Positions 11,479 through 20,583 of a stretch of 64,000 nucleotides of DNA are shown here, one piece after another. The stretch lies in assembly GCF_004402695.1 (NCBI RefSeq), contig NZ_SOFL01000025.1, positions 1-64,000 of the forward strand, read 5' to 3'. The notes under the pieces are model-generated. The model worked only from the letters and a program-made list of their open reading frames with translations. It was not told the DNA's origin and made no database searches. How positions within the stretch are numbered: the stretch's first letter is position 1; each line of letters opens with the position of its first letter. This stretch comes from Cryobacterium adonitolivorans (GTDB lineage Bacteria; Actinomycetota; Actinomycetes; Actinomycetales; Microbacteriaceae). The translations under genes and the position numbers were made by a program.

Positions 11479-12033
11479 ATGACCTCCCAGGCGTACCTGG
11501 ACACGATCAAGGCCAGGACCGGCCTCGGTCCGGAAGACTTCCGCGCCGCAGCGGCCGCCAAAGGCCTGCTCGGCCCCGACGTGAAGACGGCCAGCATCGT
11601 GGCCTGGCTGAAGGATGACTACGGCCTCGGCACCGGCCATTCCATGGCCCTGGTCTCGGCCCTGGGCCAGGTGCCCGGCCAGCGCCTACCCGTCGATGAG
11701 AAGATCAACGCCCAGTTCAGCGGGGCCAAGGCGCACTGGCGGGCCAGCTACGACGCGCTCGTTGCCCATGCCCGCCAACTCGGCGAGGTGAACCTGGCGC
11801 CCACGAACAGCTATATCAGCCTGCTCAAGGGCTCTGGGAAGTTCGCGATCGTACAGGTCACCGCCGGCCGGCTCGACCTGGGCCTCAAGCTGCCCGGTGT
11901 CTACGGCGCCGCGGCGCTCGAGGCATCCGGCAGCTGGAACAGCATGGTCACCCACCGGCTGCGCCTGGCCGACCCGGCCGATCTCACCCCCGAGGTGCTC
12001 GACTGGCTGCGCCGCGCCTACGAGGCCGCCTGA
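11479..12033 (+). CDS. DUF4287/DUF5655 domain protein
   Basis: A 184-residue cytoplasmic protein. The N-terminal 70 residues (YLDTIKARTGLGPEDFRAAA through DYGLGTGHSMALV) fit DUF4287, a small helical domain widespread in actinobacteria. The C-terminal half (about 80-184) fits DUF5655. Members are uncharacterised, and I can assign no function. I chose the ATG at 11479, preceded by GAGGAG at 11469-11474, over an in-frame upstream ATG at 11446. It follows the GH65 hairpin and precedes a pseudogene. Confidence 0.8.
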   Translation: MTSQAYLDTIKARTGLGPEDFRAAAAAKGLLGPDVKTASIVAWLKDDYGLGTGHSMALVSALGQVPGQRLPVDEKINAQFSGAKAHWRASYDALVAHARQLGEVNLAPTNSYISLLKGSGKFAIVQVTAGRLDLGLKLPGVYGAAALEASGSWNSMVTHRLRLADPADLTPEVLDWLRRAYEAA

Positions 12034-12115
12034 GCCCGGTCGGTCTGTCGCACGCTTCGCGTCCGTTGCGCGACTTGGGGATCCTGGTTGGGCACCCGTC
12101 ACCGAGGAGATCATC

Positions 12116-12833
12116 GTGGATTCCGACACCGTCGTCGCAGCCGCCCGGCCATACCGGACTTCACGGCCCCTGGAGATCCTCGACCTGCAGCTCGAGGGTC
12201 CGGGTCCCGGCGAGATCCTCGTCAAGATCGAGGCCGCGGGCCTCTGCCACTCCCACCTCTCGGTCGTCACCGGCAGCCGGGTGCGGCCCACCCCGATGCT
12301 GCTCGGCCACGAGGCGGCCGGCCGGGTGGCGGAGCTGGGTGCCGGGGTCGGCAACCTCCATGTCGGCCAACGCGTTGTGATGGCGTTCCTGCCCCGCTGC
12401 GGCGACTGCGCCGGCTGCCACACCGACGGCAAGGTGCCCTGCATCCCGGGTAGCGCCGCCGGAGGACGCCATCGAGCAGGGCATCCGGGCGAACGTGGTC
12501 ATCGAGGCGGCCGGGCATCCGCGTGCCTTCGAGACCGCCGTGCGCATCACCGCTGCCGGCGGAACCACCGTCACCGTGGGGCTGCCCGCTGCCGATCAGC
12601 TCGCGTCGGTGTCCCCGCTCACGATCACCGCCGAGACGCGCACCATCGTCGGCAGCTACCTGGGCTCCGCCGTGCCCGCCAGGGACATTCCGCTCTATGC
12701 GCAGCTCTGACGGGAGGGCAAACTGCCCGTGGAGAGTCTCATCTCCAGCCACATCCGGCTCGAGGACATCAACGAGGACATGGACACCCTGGCCGACGGC
12801 AACGCCGTGCGGCAAGTCATCCTCTTCGACTGA
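12116..12833 (+). pseudogene. Zn-dependent alcohol dehydrogenase, deleted and interrupted
   Basis: The GTG at 12116 follows GAGGAGA and opens a good N-terminal ADH domain: LVKIEAAGLCHSHLSVVTG, the zinc-site GHEAAGRV and CGDCAGCH. Near 12460 the frame shifts (frame 2 to frame 0), and the sequence jumps to the late Rossmann region (NVVIEAAGHPRAFETAVRI). The intervening 100 or so residues, including the GxGxxG nucleotide loop, are missing. In the second frame a TGA at 12708-12710 sits where a tryptophan is expected (YAQL-stop-REGKLPVE), and the C-terminal ESLISSHIRLEDIN continues to a stop at 12831-12833. So a deletion with frameshift plus a nonsense mutation have inactivated an originally 360-residue enzyme. 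Confidence 0.88.
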
Positions 12834-12868
12834 GCTGCCCGGGCTCCCGGCTCGGCACCAGACGGCCT

Positions 12869-12936
12869 CAACTGTTGCCGCTGCGGACATTTGCGTCCGG
12901 CGCACCGGGCGCTATTGCCCGTACGGGAACCAGTTG
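12869..12936. repeat. REP-like inverted pair R1 (BIME-like), between convergent genes
   Basis: Two R1 units face each other: an inverted copy at 12874-12901 and a direct copy at 12904-12930, flanked by CAACTG (12869-12874) and CAGTTG (12931-12936). In the direct copy the inner stem is CGGGC/GCCCG instead of CGGAC/GTCCG, a paired change that keeps base pairing. The full palindrome lies between the 3' ends of the broken dehydrogenase and the nucleosidase gene and may act as a bidirectional terminator. Confidence 0.8.
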
Positions 12937-12962
12937 GCCGCGTCCGAGCGCGGCCGGGCCCG

Positions 12963-13724
12963 TCACCGCGCGAGCTGCCGCAGGGTCTCCAGCACCACCA
13001 CGGCCGAGCGTTCCGCCGCATCGTCCACGTGGGTGAGGTGATCGCCCACGGGTCCACACAGATCCGAGATGCCGCGGATGGCCACAAAAGGCACGCCGTA
13101 GGCGAAGCAGGTCTGTGCGATCCCCACGGATTCCATGTCGGTGGAGAGAACTCCCGGGAACAGCACGCGCAGGCTCTCGGCGAGCCCGGCGCCCACGAAT
13201 TTGTCATTGGAGACCATCAGGCCGCGCTGCACGACCAGGGCGGACCCGTCGGGCATCCGGGTCGGGGATTCTGCGGCGTCGAGGGCCGCGGCGGCACCGT
13301 CATACCGGGCCGGCATGCCGGGCACCTGGCCGAGGGCGTACCCGAACGGGCGGGCATCCGCGTCGCTGTTGAGGCATTCGCTGCCGATGACGACCTCACC
13401 GACCCGCACCTGTACACCCACCCCGCCGGCCGAACCGGCGCTGATCACCAGCGGCGTCGCGGTCGGGTCGGCCGTGCGGGCGCCGAGAATGGCGGATGTC
13501 GTTGCGCCCGCCGCGTTGACCAGCCCGATGCCGCCCTGCACGAGCAGTACCTCGCGCCCGGCGAGCGTCAGACGGTAATGGAGCGCCTTGCCCACGGTGA
13601 CTGGAGGTGCGTCGGCAGTGCCTCCGACGGTGGCCGCCGCCAGGAACGGTGCGGCCTCCTCCGCCATCGCGACCAGGATGATCGCGTCAGGGCTGCTAGT
13701 TCCGCTGGCGTCGACGGTGCTCAT
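12963..13724 (-). CDS. mtnN: 5'-methylthioadenosine/S-adenosylhomocysteine nucleosidase
   Basis: A 253-residue member of the MTA/SAH nucleosidase (Pfs) family. It hydrolyses S-adenosylhomocysteine to S-ribosylhomocysteine and adenine, and also cleaves methylthioadenosine. [14 protein letters not shown] is the N-terminal strand with the general-acid glutamate. [11 protein letters not shown] and [14 protein letters not shown] (ribose-binding Met-Glu) and [11 protein letters not shown] (catalytic aspartate) are the expected motifs. ATG 13722-13724 overlaps the luxS stop by four bases, so the two are coupled, and together they supply the two successive steps to AI-2/homocysteine. The usual length is about 230 residues; extra length is in the N-terminal tail. 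Confidence 0.93.
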   Translation of the reverse strand: MSTVDASGTSSPDAIILVAMAEEAAPFLAAATVGGTADAPPVTVGKALHYRLTLAGREVLLVQGGIGLVNAAGATTSAILGARTADPTATPLVISAGSAGGVGVQVRVGEVVIGSECLNSDADARPFGYALGQVPGMPARYDGAAAALDAAESPTRMPDGSALVVQRGLMVSNDKFVGAGLAESLRVLFPGVLSTDMESVGIAQTCFAYGVPFVAIRGISDLCGPVGDHLTHVDDAAERSAVVVLETLRQLAR

Positions 13725-14188
13725 GCGGTGACGTTGGACCAGCCGTCGCGGCCGGCCAGGAACACCGTCACGGCCTCCTGTGCGGCGCTGAGCGAGTGGT
13801 TGGCCCCCCAGCCGCACTGCACCTCGTTGGCCGCCGGCACCTCGGTGGCGCCGAGGATGTCGGTCATGGTGGCCTCGATCAGTTCGAGCACTTCGGTGAA
13901 CTCCGGCTGGCCCTGCAGGATCAGGTAGAACCCGGTCTGGCAGCCCATCGGCGAGAAGTCGACGACCCGCGCCGAGTGGTTGCGGGAGTGCTCGGCGAAC
14001 AGGTGCTCGATCGAGTGCACCGCCGGCATCTCCAGATGGGCGACGTTGGGCTGGGTGAAGCGCACGTCGTACTTCACGATGATGTCGCCCAGCGGCAGGA
14101 CCTTGGTGTCGGCCAGGCGCACGAAGGGCGCGACGACGGTGCGGTGGTCGAGGTTGAATGACTCGACGTTCATGCGTGGCTGGTTCAC
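13721..14188 (-). CDS. luxS: S-ribosylhomocysteine lyase
   Basis: A 155-residue LuxS that cleaves S-ribosylhomocysteine to homocysteine and DPD, the AI-2 precursor. It has the zinc-binding HSIEH (H58 and H62), the catalytic cysteine in [10 protein letters not shown] (C83) and the third zinc ligand in [12 protein letters not shown] chose the GTG at 14186-14188 because GGGAG lies six bases upstream; an ATG at 14171-14173 is an alternative. The full family length is present. First gene of a two-gene operon with the nucleosidase, which recycles SAH produced by methyltransferases. Whether this organism uses AI-2 as a signal cannot be told from this region. Confidence 0.96.
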   Translation of the reverse strand: MNQPRMNVESFNLDHRTVVAPFVRLADTKVLPLGDIIVKYDVRFTQPNVAHLEMPAVHSIEHLFAEHSRNHSARVVDFSPMGCQTGFYLILQGQPEFTEVLELIEATMTDILGATEVPAANEVQCGWGANHSLSAAQEAVTVFLAGRDGWSNVTA

Positions 14189-14296
14189 GTGAGCTCCCTG
14201 CAAACAGTGGTGTCGGCCCGGTGCCGGGTGACCAATCGACAGTAACAGGCGGGCCCGGCGCACCCCAGGGCTGCCGGAGTGCGGAATACTGATCCG

Positions 14297-15108
14297 ATGG
14301 GGACGCGGGGGCTTGGCCGGGTGGTGGTGTGCGCCGTGATCCTCGCGGTTGCCGCGTCGATGTCCGGCTGCAGCCTGCTGGCCGGGCCGCCGCCGGAGGT
14401 CACGGCGGCGATCAACACGGCAACGGATGCGCTCCGTCAGAGCGCCGGGGTGGCCGAGGCGACCGCTGACATTCGCCCCGTCGACCTCAAAGACGGCGGG
14501 CCGTTGGCCAACCCGGGCGCGTGGACGGCCACGATCACCGTCGAGGCGGAGCAGTCCGGCGTGGACGTGCGCGCCCTGGCCGAGTCGGTCGGGCAGAGCA
14601 CGGCCGTCGGGATCACACCGCGGAGGACGGCCCGGCAAGTGGCTCCTCGTGGCTCACCATCGACGCGGCGTCGCCCCAGACCGAGTTCGTGCGGTTCCTC
14701 GGCGAAGTGACGGGGGACGGGGCCGTCTTCTCGGTGCCCTTCGCGGGCATCGACACGAGGCTGGGGGCCTCCGCGCAGCGGCCGGCGCGCGGGTGCGGGT
14801 GTCTACCCAAGTCGGCACTGTGACCGAGATGCTCACAGCGCTCGACGATGCCGACACCACGGTCGAGGGCGTGCCGCGAGCCTCCTTCGAGGTCGCCACC
14901 CGCACCACCGACCCCGACCTGACCCGCGACGGTGACGACCGCGCCGTGCGGCAGTGCCGCCAACCAGCAGGTGCAGGGCTCGGTCGTCATCCCGATCTTC
15001 GAGATCGCGGACAGCGCCGACGAGGACAGCCTCGACACCCTCTCGATCCGCGGCGGTACCGCTGGCATCTCGATCACCGTCACGACACCGTGCGTCGTGG
15101 CCGGGTAA
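14297..15108 (+). pseudogene. degraded lipoprotein gene (three frameshifts)
   Basis: ATG 14297 opens a signal peptide with a lipobox ([16 protein letters not shown]), then an acidic/Ala-rich secreted domain. Similar-composition coding continues in three further frames: frame 2 to about 14620, frame 1 ([20 protein letters not shown]) to about 14760, frame 0 (VSTQVGTVTEMLTALDDAD) to about 14950, then frame 1 (GSVVIPIFEIADSADEDSL) to a TAA at 15106-15108. The joined product would be about 270 residues. I do not recognise the family. Codon use is typical of the genome in every segment, which supports recent decay or assembly error rather than chance ORFs. Confidence 0.7.
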
Positions 15109-15127
15109 GCGACCGGTAAAGAGGCGC

Positions 15128-16063
15128 TTAGGGCACCCGGTATCCCGCGGCGCGGAACAGCTCGTACCATTCGGCGCGGGTGAGCGGGATCTCCGAACCC
15201 AACGCGGCCGCGGCGACCCGCTCTGGGCTGGTGGTGCCGAGCACAACCTGCATCTGCGCGGGGTGCCGGGTGATCCACGCCGTGGCGATGGCGATCGCGG
15301 GCACGTCGTAGGCAGCGGCGAGGCGGTCGATGACGGCGTTGAGTTCGGGGTATTCCGGTGAGCCGAGGAAGACCCCGGTAAAGAAACCGGCCTGGAATGG
15401 AGACCAGGCCTGCACCGTGATGTCGTTCAGTCGGCAGTAGTCCAGGATCCCGCCCCCGTCGAGGGTGAGCGACTGCTGTTCGCCGGCCATGTTCGCCGCC
15501 ACACCCTGCGCGACAATCGGCGCGTGGGTGATCGACAGCTGCAGCTGGTTGGCGACCAGCGGCTGCCGCACGTGCTTCTTCAGCAGGTCGATCTGGCGGG
15601 GCGTGTGATTGGAGACACCGAAGGAACGCACCTTGCCGGCGGCTTCAAGCTCGTCGAAGGCCCGGGCGACCTCTTCGGGCTCCACAAGAGCGTCGGGGCG
15701 GTGAAGCAGCAGGATGTCGATGTGGTCCGTTTCAAGCGCGGCCAGGGACCCGTCCACGGATTCGATGATGTGCTCATAGGAGAAGTCGAAATACGGCCCA
15801 TCCCCCACGATCCCGGTCTTGGTTTGGATGGTCAGCTCGTCACGCTGCGACGAGGTGAGCCGCATCGCCTCGGCGAACCGGCGCTCGCACCCGTGCAGGT
15901 CGGTGCCGTACACATCGGCGTGGTCGAGGAAGTCGATGCCGGCGTCGCGGGCGGTGCGCACCAGTTCGCGCACCTCGTCGTCGGACTTCTCCGCGATCCG
16001 CATCAGGCCGAGCACAACGTTCGGGGCAACGATCTCGGTACCGGGCATGGTGAAACGCTTCAC
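15128..16063 (-). CDS. aldo/keto reductase, YdhF-like
   Basis: A 311-residue NADPH-dependent (beta/alpha)8 oxidoreductase. The catalytic tetrad region is visible: DFLDHADVYG (Asp, Tyr), a lysine in QTKTGIV and a histidine in LLLHRPD. The C-terminal SNHTPRQID and VLGTTSPERV fit the coenzyme site. The closest group by pattern is E. coli YdhF and Bacillus YcsN-type reductases; the substrate is unknown. The GTG at 16061-16063 follows AGAGGACC and is preferred to the in-frame ATG downstream; the long upstream extension of the open frame is not coding. It converges with the broken lipoprotein gene. Confidence 0.88.
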   Translation of the reverse strand: MKRFTMPGTEIVAPNVVLGLMRIAEKSDDEVRELVRTARDAGIDFLDHADVYGTDLHGCERRFAEAMRLTSSQRDELTIQTKTGIVGDGPYFDFSYEHIIESVDGSLAALETDHIDILLLHRPDALVEPEEVARAFDELEAAGKVRSFGVSNHTPRQIDLLKKHVRQPLVANQLQLSITHAPIVAQGVAANMAGEQQSLTLDGGGILDYCRLNDITVQAWSPFQAGFFTGVFLGSPEYPELNAVIDRLAAAYDVPAIAIATAWITRHPAQMQVVLGTTSPERVAAAALGSEIPLTRAEWYELFRAAGYRVP

Positions 16064-16258
16064 AGTGGTCCTCTCAGGTGATCCACCGGCGGCGGGTGCT
16101 GCACGATCGAGCCTCTCGCGCCGCTGCGGTGTGATTCCACCGTAGGGACGCGCGCAGCAGAAGTAAAACAACACTCACTGATGCCATTGAGAACTGGAGC
16201 AGGTCAATCCCGTGTGAGCGTGGAGGTGCAGCGTCGCGTCCGGCACCGAGAATGACGA

Positions 16259-16284
16259 AAGGCCCCCGGTTTCCCGGGGGCCTT
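16259..16284 (-). terminator. terminator downstream of tRNA-Leu
   Basis: An 11-bp perfect stem AAGGCCCCCGG / CCGGGGGCCTT with a 4-base loop, about 45 bases past the tRNA-Leu 3' end on its strand, followed by a short T run. Confidence 0.75.
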
Positions 16285-16328
16285 CCCTGTTCGCGCAGAT
16301 TATTCATCCATCGTGCACTTACCCACTG

Positions 16329-16412
16329 TGCGCGAGGGGGGACTTGAACCCCCACGTCCTTTCGAACACTGGCACCTGAAGCCAGCGCGTCTGCCAATTC
16401 CGCCACTCGCGC
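16329..16412 (-). tRNA. tRNA-Leu(CAG)
   Basis: On the minus strand the acceptor stem GCGCGAG/CTCGCGC closes an 84-nt cloverleaf with a long variable arm, as expected for leucine tRNA. The anticodon stem CTGGC/GCCAG surrounds the loop TTCAGGT, giving anticodon CAG. The T-arm contains GTTCAAGTC. CCA is not encoded. Confidence 0.95.
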
Positions 16413-16629
16413 GAACTTTGAAATCCTAGCATTCCGCAGGGCCCCAACGCCATTCGAGGCCATTCACCCAGCCTCCCCCGCCCCGAAGGCCCGTGGAAAA
16501 CCCCCTATTAGTGGTCTTGCCCCGGTACCCCCGTAGGATGACTTCCCGTGCCCTGACCCGCCCATTGGGCGAGTTAACACGTGAGGCAAGTAACATGCTC
16601 ATAGCCAAACGGACCGGATCGGGAGACCT

Positions 16630-17376
16630 GTGGGCATACTGGATAACTTTGAGAAAGGCCTTGAGCGCGCCGTAAACGGTGCTTTCGCCAAGACCTTCAA
16701 GTCGGGCGTGCAGCCGGTGGAAATCACCTCAGCGCTGCGTCGTGAGCTCGACACCAAAGCCGCTGTCGTGTCGCGGGACCGCATCCTCGCGCCCAATCGC
16801 TTCACGGTGCGCCTGGCCCAGGCCGACTTCCGCCGCATGTCCGATCTCGGTCCCGCCCTCATCGACGAACTCAGCCAGCTCGTGCAGCAGCACGCATCCT
16901 CGCAGGGCTATCAGTTCACCGGCGTCGTATCGATCACGTTCGCCAACGACCCCGGCCTGAGCGAGGGCATGGTCCAGATCGACTCCACCTCGGTCAACGG
17001 CACCGTCGCCTGGACACCGGTCGTGGACATCAACGGACACCGCCACCAGCTCGTCAAGTCCCGCACGGTCATCGGCCGAGGCTCGGACGCCGACATCACC
17101 ATCGACGACACCGGCACCTCCCGCCGCCACGTCGAGATCATCTGGGACGGCGCCCGCGCCCAGGTGCGCGACCTCGGCTCCACCAATGGCTCCCAGCTGA
17201 ACGGTTCCCCCGTCAAGCAGGCCATCCTCGACCCCGACTCGGTGATCACCATCGGGCGCACCAGCATCGTCTTCAGGGTCGTCGCCCAGGCCGGCGCCGA
17301 ACGAATCGAGCCGCGCCGGGACGACCAGTCCAACCAGCGGCACGACATGGGCGGATTCTGGGGGCCGAACACATGA
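16630..17376 (+). CDS. fhaA: FHA-domain protein FhaA (DUF3662-FHA)
   Basis: A 248-residue cytoplasmic adaptor. The N-terminal DUF3662 domain (about 1-115, MGILDNFEKGLERAVNG and TSALRRELDTKA) is followed by a C-terminal FHA domain (about 140-235, IGRGSDADI, SRRHVEI, DLGSTNGSQLNG). By family it binds phosphothreonine on partners of the PknA/PknB kinases, such as MurJ in mycobacteria. The mycobacterial protein is longer because of a Pro/Gln linker that is nearly absent here. The start is GTG 16630 after GGGAGACCT. It is the first gene of the seven-gene fhaA-pknB operon, and its stop overlaps the fhaB start by four bases. Confidence 0.95.
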   Translation: MGILDNFEKGLERAVNGAFAKTFKSGVQPVEITSALRRELDTKAAVVSRDRILAPNRFTVRLAQADFRRMSDLGPALIDELSQLVQQHASSQGYQFTGVVSITFANDPGLSEGMVQIDSTSVNGTVAWTPVVDINGHRHQLVKSRTVIGRGSDADITIDDTGTSRRHVEIIWDGARAQVRDLGSTNGSQLNGSPVKQAILDPDSVITIGRTSIVFRVVAQAGAERIEPRRDDQSNQRHDMGGFWGPNT

Positions 17377-17966
17377 ATCCCAGTGAACTGACCCTGCTGG
17401 TCCTCCGCCTGGCCTTCCTGCTGGTGCTGTGGCTGTTCATCTTCGGCATCGTCTACGCCCTGCGCAGTGACCTGTTCGGCCAGCGGGTGCGCAAGATGTC
17501 AACGGATGCGCCCGCTGCGGCCGCCGTGCCATTCGCCACCCCGCCACCCGCCCCGGTACCTGCCGGAGCGTTCACGCAGCCGTCGGCTGCCTCGGCATCT
17601 GCACCCACCGAGCAGTTCTCCCGCCAGAAGGCCGCTCCACTTCCGCCGGCCGGACCCGAGAAGGCCACCACGCAGACCGCCACCCGCCTGGTCATCACCT
17701 CCGGCACGAAGGCCGGCACCGAGTTCCCGCTCGGCTCAGAACCCATCACCATTGGCCGGTCCAGCGATTCGAGCCTGGTCATCCGGGATGACTACACCTC
17801 GACCCACCACGCGCGTCTGATGCTCTGGCATGAGGACTGGATGGTGCAGGACCTCGATTCCACCAACGGCACCTTCCTCGACGGCAAACGTGTTGCCGTC
17901 CCGACGTCGGTGCCGCTGAACACCACCGTGAAAATCGGCGCGACAAGCTTCGAGCTTCGGCGGTAG
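17373..17966 (+). CDS. fhaB: membrane-anchored FHA-domain protein FhaB
   Basis: A 197-residue protein with one N-terminal transmembrane segment (about 7-28, LVLRLAFLLVLWLFIFGIVY), a Pro/Ala-rich linker (about 45-95) and a C-terminal FHA domain (about 105-197, ITIGRSSDSSL, TSTHHARLML, DLDSTNGTFLDGKRV). The domain has the conserved phosphothreonine-binding Arg, Ser and Asn. Mycobacterial FhaB (FipA) links FtsZ and FtsQ and is a PknA target; the same position in the operon suggests the same role here. It overlaps fhaA by ATGA and lies three bases before pstP. Confidence 0.95.
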   Translation: MNPSELTLLVLRLAFLLVLWLFIFGIVYALRSDLFGQRVRKMSTDAPAAAAVPFATPPPAPVPAGAFTQPSAASASAPTEQFSRQKAAPLPPAGPEKATTQTATRLVITSGTKAGTEFPLGSEPITIGRSSDSSLVIRDDYTSTHHARLMLWHEDWMVQDLDSTNGTFLDGKRVAVPTSVPLNTTVKIGATSFELRR

Positions 17967-17969
17967 TGC

Positions 17970-19199
17970 ATGGCATCGGTTAGTCACAGCGCAGCCGCGT
18001 CCAACGTTGGCAAGATTCGGTCCAACAACCAGGACTCCGGGTACGCGGGACACACCCTGTTCGTCGTGGCCGATGGCATGGGTGGGCACGCGGGCGGCGA
18101 CGTCGCCTCCGCCATCGCCACCAAGCGCATCATGGAGGCCGACACGGCCTATCTTTCGGCTCAGGACGCCGAGTTCGCGCTGCAGGCCGCGCTGATCGCC
18201 GCCAACTCCCAGTTGGCCGAAACCGTCTTCGAGCATGCCGAACTCACCGGCATGGGCACCACCGTCAGCGCCCTCGTGGTGCTCGACGACCAGGTCGCCA
18301 TCGCCCATATCGGCGATTCCCGCATCTACCTGTTCCGCGACGGCGAACTGTCGCAGATCACCACCGACCACACCTTCGTGCAGCGCCTCGTCGACAGCGG
18401 CCGCATCACTGAGGCCGAAGCCATGGTGCATCCGCGACGCTCGGTTCTGATGCGGGTACTCGGCGACGTCGAGTCCTCCCCCGAGATCGACACCTCGATC
18501 CTGGCCACCCGTGCGGGCGACCGCTGGTTGATCTGTTCCGACGGGCTCAGCGGCGTGGTATCGAACACGGGCATCGCCAACGCCCTCCGGTCCACACTCG
18601 ACGCGCAGGCCGTAGCCGACCGCCTGGTCAAGGAGAGCCTGGACGGCGGTGCACCCGACAACGTCACCATCGTCGTCGTGGACATCGGCTCCGGCGGAGA
18701 ACGACTAGGCGAGCCTGTCGTGGTCGGTTCCGCCGCCGCGCCGCTGGCCTTCGGTGAGGAGCCGGTGCGCGCCCGTGCCCCGCGCATCCCGTCGCTGCGC
18801 CTGCACCCGGTGCGCGAAACCCATTTCGAACCCGACTCCCAGGACTACCTGTCCGAGCTCATCGAGGAAGACGCGCGCCGCGCCTTGCGGCGCAAGGTCA
18901 CCTGGCTGGCCGCCATCGTGCTGCTCATCGTGGCCATCGTCGGTGCCGCGCTGCTCGGCTACCAGTGGACGCAGAGCCGGTACTTCGTCGGCGTCGACGG
19001 CAGCACCGTCGCGATCTACCAGGGCATCCAGCAGGACCTCGGACCCATCAAACTTTCCAGCGTCTACGAAGACACCAACCTGGAGCTGAACCAGCTGCGC
19101 GTTTACGACCGCCAGCTGGTGGAGCGCACCATCAACGCGTCCTCCCTGCAAGACGCCAAACTCATCGTAGAACGGTTGAGCAATGCCCCGGCAGAGTAA
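17970..19199 (+). CDS. pstP: PP2C-family Ser/Thr phosphatase PstP
   Basis: A 409-residue membrane phosphatase opposing the kinases encoded in the same operon. The PP2C domain (about 1-240) has NNQDSGYAG, ADGMGGHAGGDVAS (metal-binding Asp), ICSDGLSGV and APDNVTIVVV. A juxtamembrane stretch leads to one transmembrane helix (about 311-331, TWLAAIVLLIVAIVGAALLG) and an extracytoplasmic tail of about 75 residues. This is shorter than in mycobacterial PstP (514 residues). The last 17 bases overlap rodA. Confidence 0.96.
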   Translation: MASVSHSAAASNVGKIRSNNQDSGYAGHTLFVVADGMGGHAGGDVASAIATKRIMEADTAYLSAQDAEFALQAALIAANSQLAETVFEHAELTGMGTTVSALVVLDDQVAIAHIGDSRIYLFRDGELSQITTDHTFVQRLVDSGRITEAEAMVHPRRSVLMRVLGDVESSPEIDTSILATRAGDRWLICSDGLSGVVSNTGIANALRSTLDAQAVADRLVKESLDGGAPDNVTIVVVDIGSGGERLGEPVVVGSAAAPLAFGEEPVRARAPRIPSLRLHPVRETHFEPDSQDYLSELIEEDARRALRRKVTWLAAIVLLIVAIVGAALLGYQWTQSRYFVGVDGSTVAIYQGIQQDLGPIKLSSVYEDTNLELNQLRVYDRQLVERTINASSLQDAKLIVERLSNAPAE

Positions 19200-20583
19200 A
19201 CCGTCCACGGATGCCCGCGATGCCGCTCCCCAGACCGGCAAGATCCGTCGGCTGCACCTGCCGCAGAAGCTGCGCAATCTCGAGCTGTTCCTGCTGATCA
19301 TCGCCTGCGGCATCAACCTGGGCGCCGTCGTGCTCGTGCAGCTGGGCGCACTGGGCCGAATCGACACCACACTGGTGCTTCTGGGTGCGAGCCTGTCCGG
19401 CCTGGTCTTCGGCATGCACATCGTGCTGCGATTCGTCGCACGAGAGGCCGACCCTTTCATCCTGCCCATCGCCACCCTGCTCAACGGCACCGGCATCGCG
19501 ATGATCTACCGCATCGACATCGCCAACGAGGAGGCCGGCTGGGCCAGCGCCGCCGTGCGGCAGACCGTGTGGAGCGGGCTGGCCATCGCCTGCGCCATCG
19601 CCGTGATCCTCATCATCCGCAACCACCGCGTGCTGTTCAGGTACACGTACGTGGCCGGTTTCGTCGGTGTGCTGCTTCTGCTGCTACCGCTCGTTCCCGG
19701 GCTCGGCCGCGAGGTCAGCGGTGCGCGGGTCTGGATCGGCTTCGGCTCGTTCGCCACTTTCCAGCCCGGAGAGATCGCGAAGATCGCCCTGGCCGTGTTC
19801 TTCGCCGGTTACCTCGTGCGCAACCGCGACAGCCTCTCCATGGTCGGCAAGAAGTTCCTCGGGATGCGATTCCCGCGCCTGCGCGACCTCGGCCCGATCC
19901 TGGTGGTCTGGGCCCTGTCGATGTCTGTCATCATCTTCCAGCGTGACCTGGGCACCGCCCTGCTGTACTTCGGCCTGTTCCTGGTGATGCTCTACCTCGC
20001 CACCGGTCGGCTCAGCTGGGTGTTGCTGGGCATGGCGCTGTTCCTCGGCGGGGCGCTCATCGCCAGCCAGACCCTCGAGTACGTCAACGGCCGGTTCACC
20101 AACTGGCTGGATGCGCTCAACCCGGCCGTGTACGACGCCGACGGCGGCAGTTACCAGCTCGTCCAGGGCCTCTTCGGTCTCGCCAAGGGCGGGCTGATCG
20201 GCACCGGTCTCGGCCAGGGCCGACCTGAGCTCACCCCGGTCCCCCAGAGCGACTACATCATCGCCAGCCTCGGCGAAGAACTGGGCCTGGCCGGGATTTT
20301 CGCCATCCTGGCCCTGTACCTGCTCCTCGTCGCCCGCGGCTTCCGCATCGGCTTCGCCGGCCAGGACGACTTCGGCAAGCTCCTCGGCGTGGGTCTCTCA
20401 TTCGTCATCGCCCTGCAGTGCTTCATCGTCATCGGCGGTGTCACCCGCGTCATCCCGCTCACCGGCCTCACCACCCCGTTCCTGGCCGCCGGTGGCTCCT
20501 CCCTCGTCGCCAACTGGATCATCGTCGCCCTGCTCCTGCGATTGTCCGACACTGTGCGCAACCAACCTCGGCTGGTGGTCTAG
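19183..20583 (+). CDS. rodA: SEDS-family peptidoglycan polymerase RodA/FtsW
   Basis: A 466-residue multi-spanning protein (about 12 hydrophobic segments) of the shape, elongation, division and sporulation family. It should polymerise lipid II glycan strands with the transpeptidase encoded next door. Family signatures include LPLVPGLGREVSGARVWIG, FQPGEIAKIALAVFFAGYL, IIFQRDLGTALLYFG (catalytic Asp) and GLGQGRPELTPVPQSDYI, then the C-terminal GLTTPFLAAGGSSLVANW. The N-terminal 40 residues are polar. The ATG at 19183 lies within pstP, and the stop is followed directly by the pbpA ATG. Confidence 0.96.
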   Translation: MPRQSKPSTDARDAAPQTGKIRRLHLPQKLRNLELFLLIIACGINLGAVVLVQLGALGRIDTTLVLLGASLSGLVFGMHIVLRFVAREADPFILPIATLLNGTGIAMIYRIDIANEEAGWASAAVRQTVWSGLAIACAIAVILIIRNHRVLFRYTYVAGFVGVLLLLLPLVPGLGREVSGARVWIGFGSFATFQPGEIAKIALAVFFAGYLVRNRDSLSMVGKKFLGMRFPRLRDLGPILVVWALSMSVIIFQRDLGTALLYFGLFLVMLYLATGRLSWVLLGMALFLGGALIASQTLEYVNGRFTNWLDALNPAVYDADGGSYQLVQGLFGLAKGGLIGTGLGQGRPELTPVPQSDYIIASLGEELGLAGIFAILALYLLLVARGFRIGFAGQDDFGKLLGVGLSFVIALQCFIVIGGVTRVIPLTGLTTPFLAAGGSSLVANWIIVALLLRLSDTVRNQPRLVV

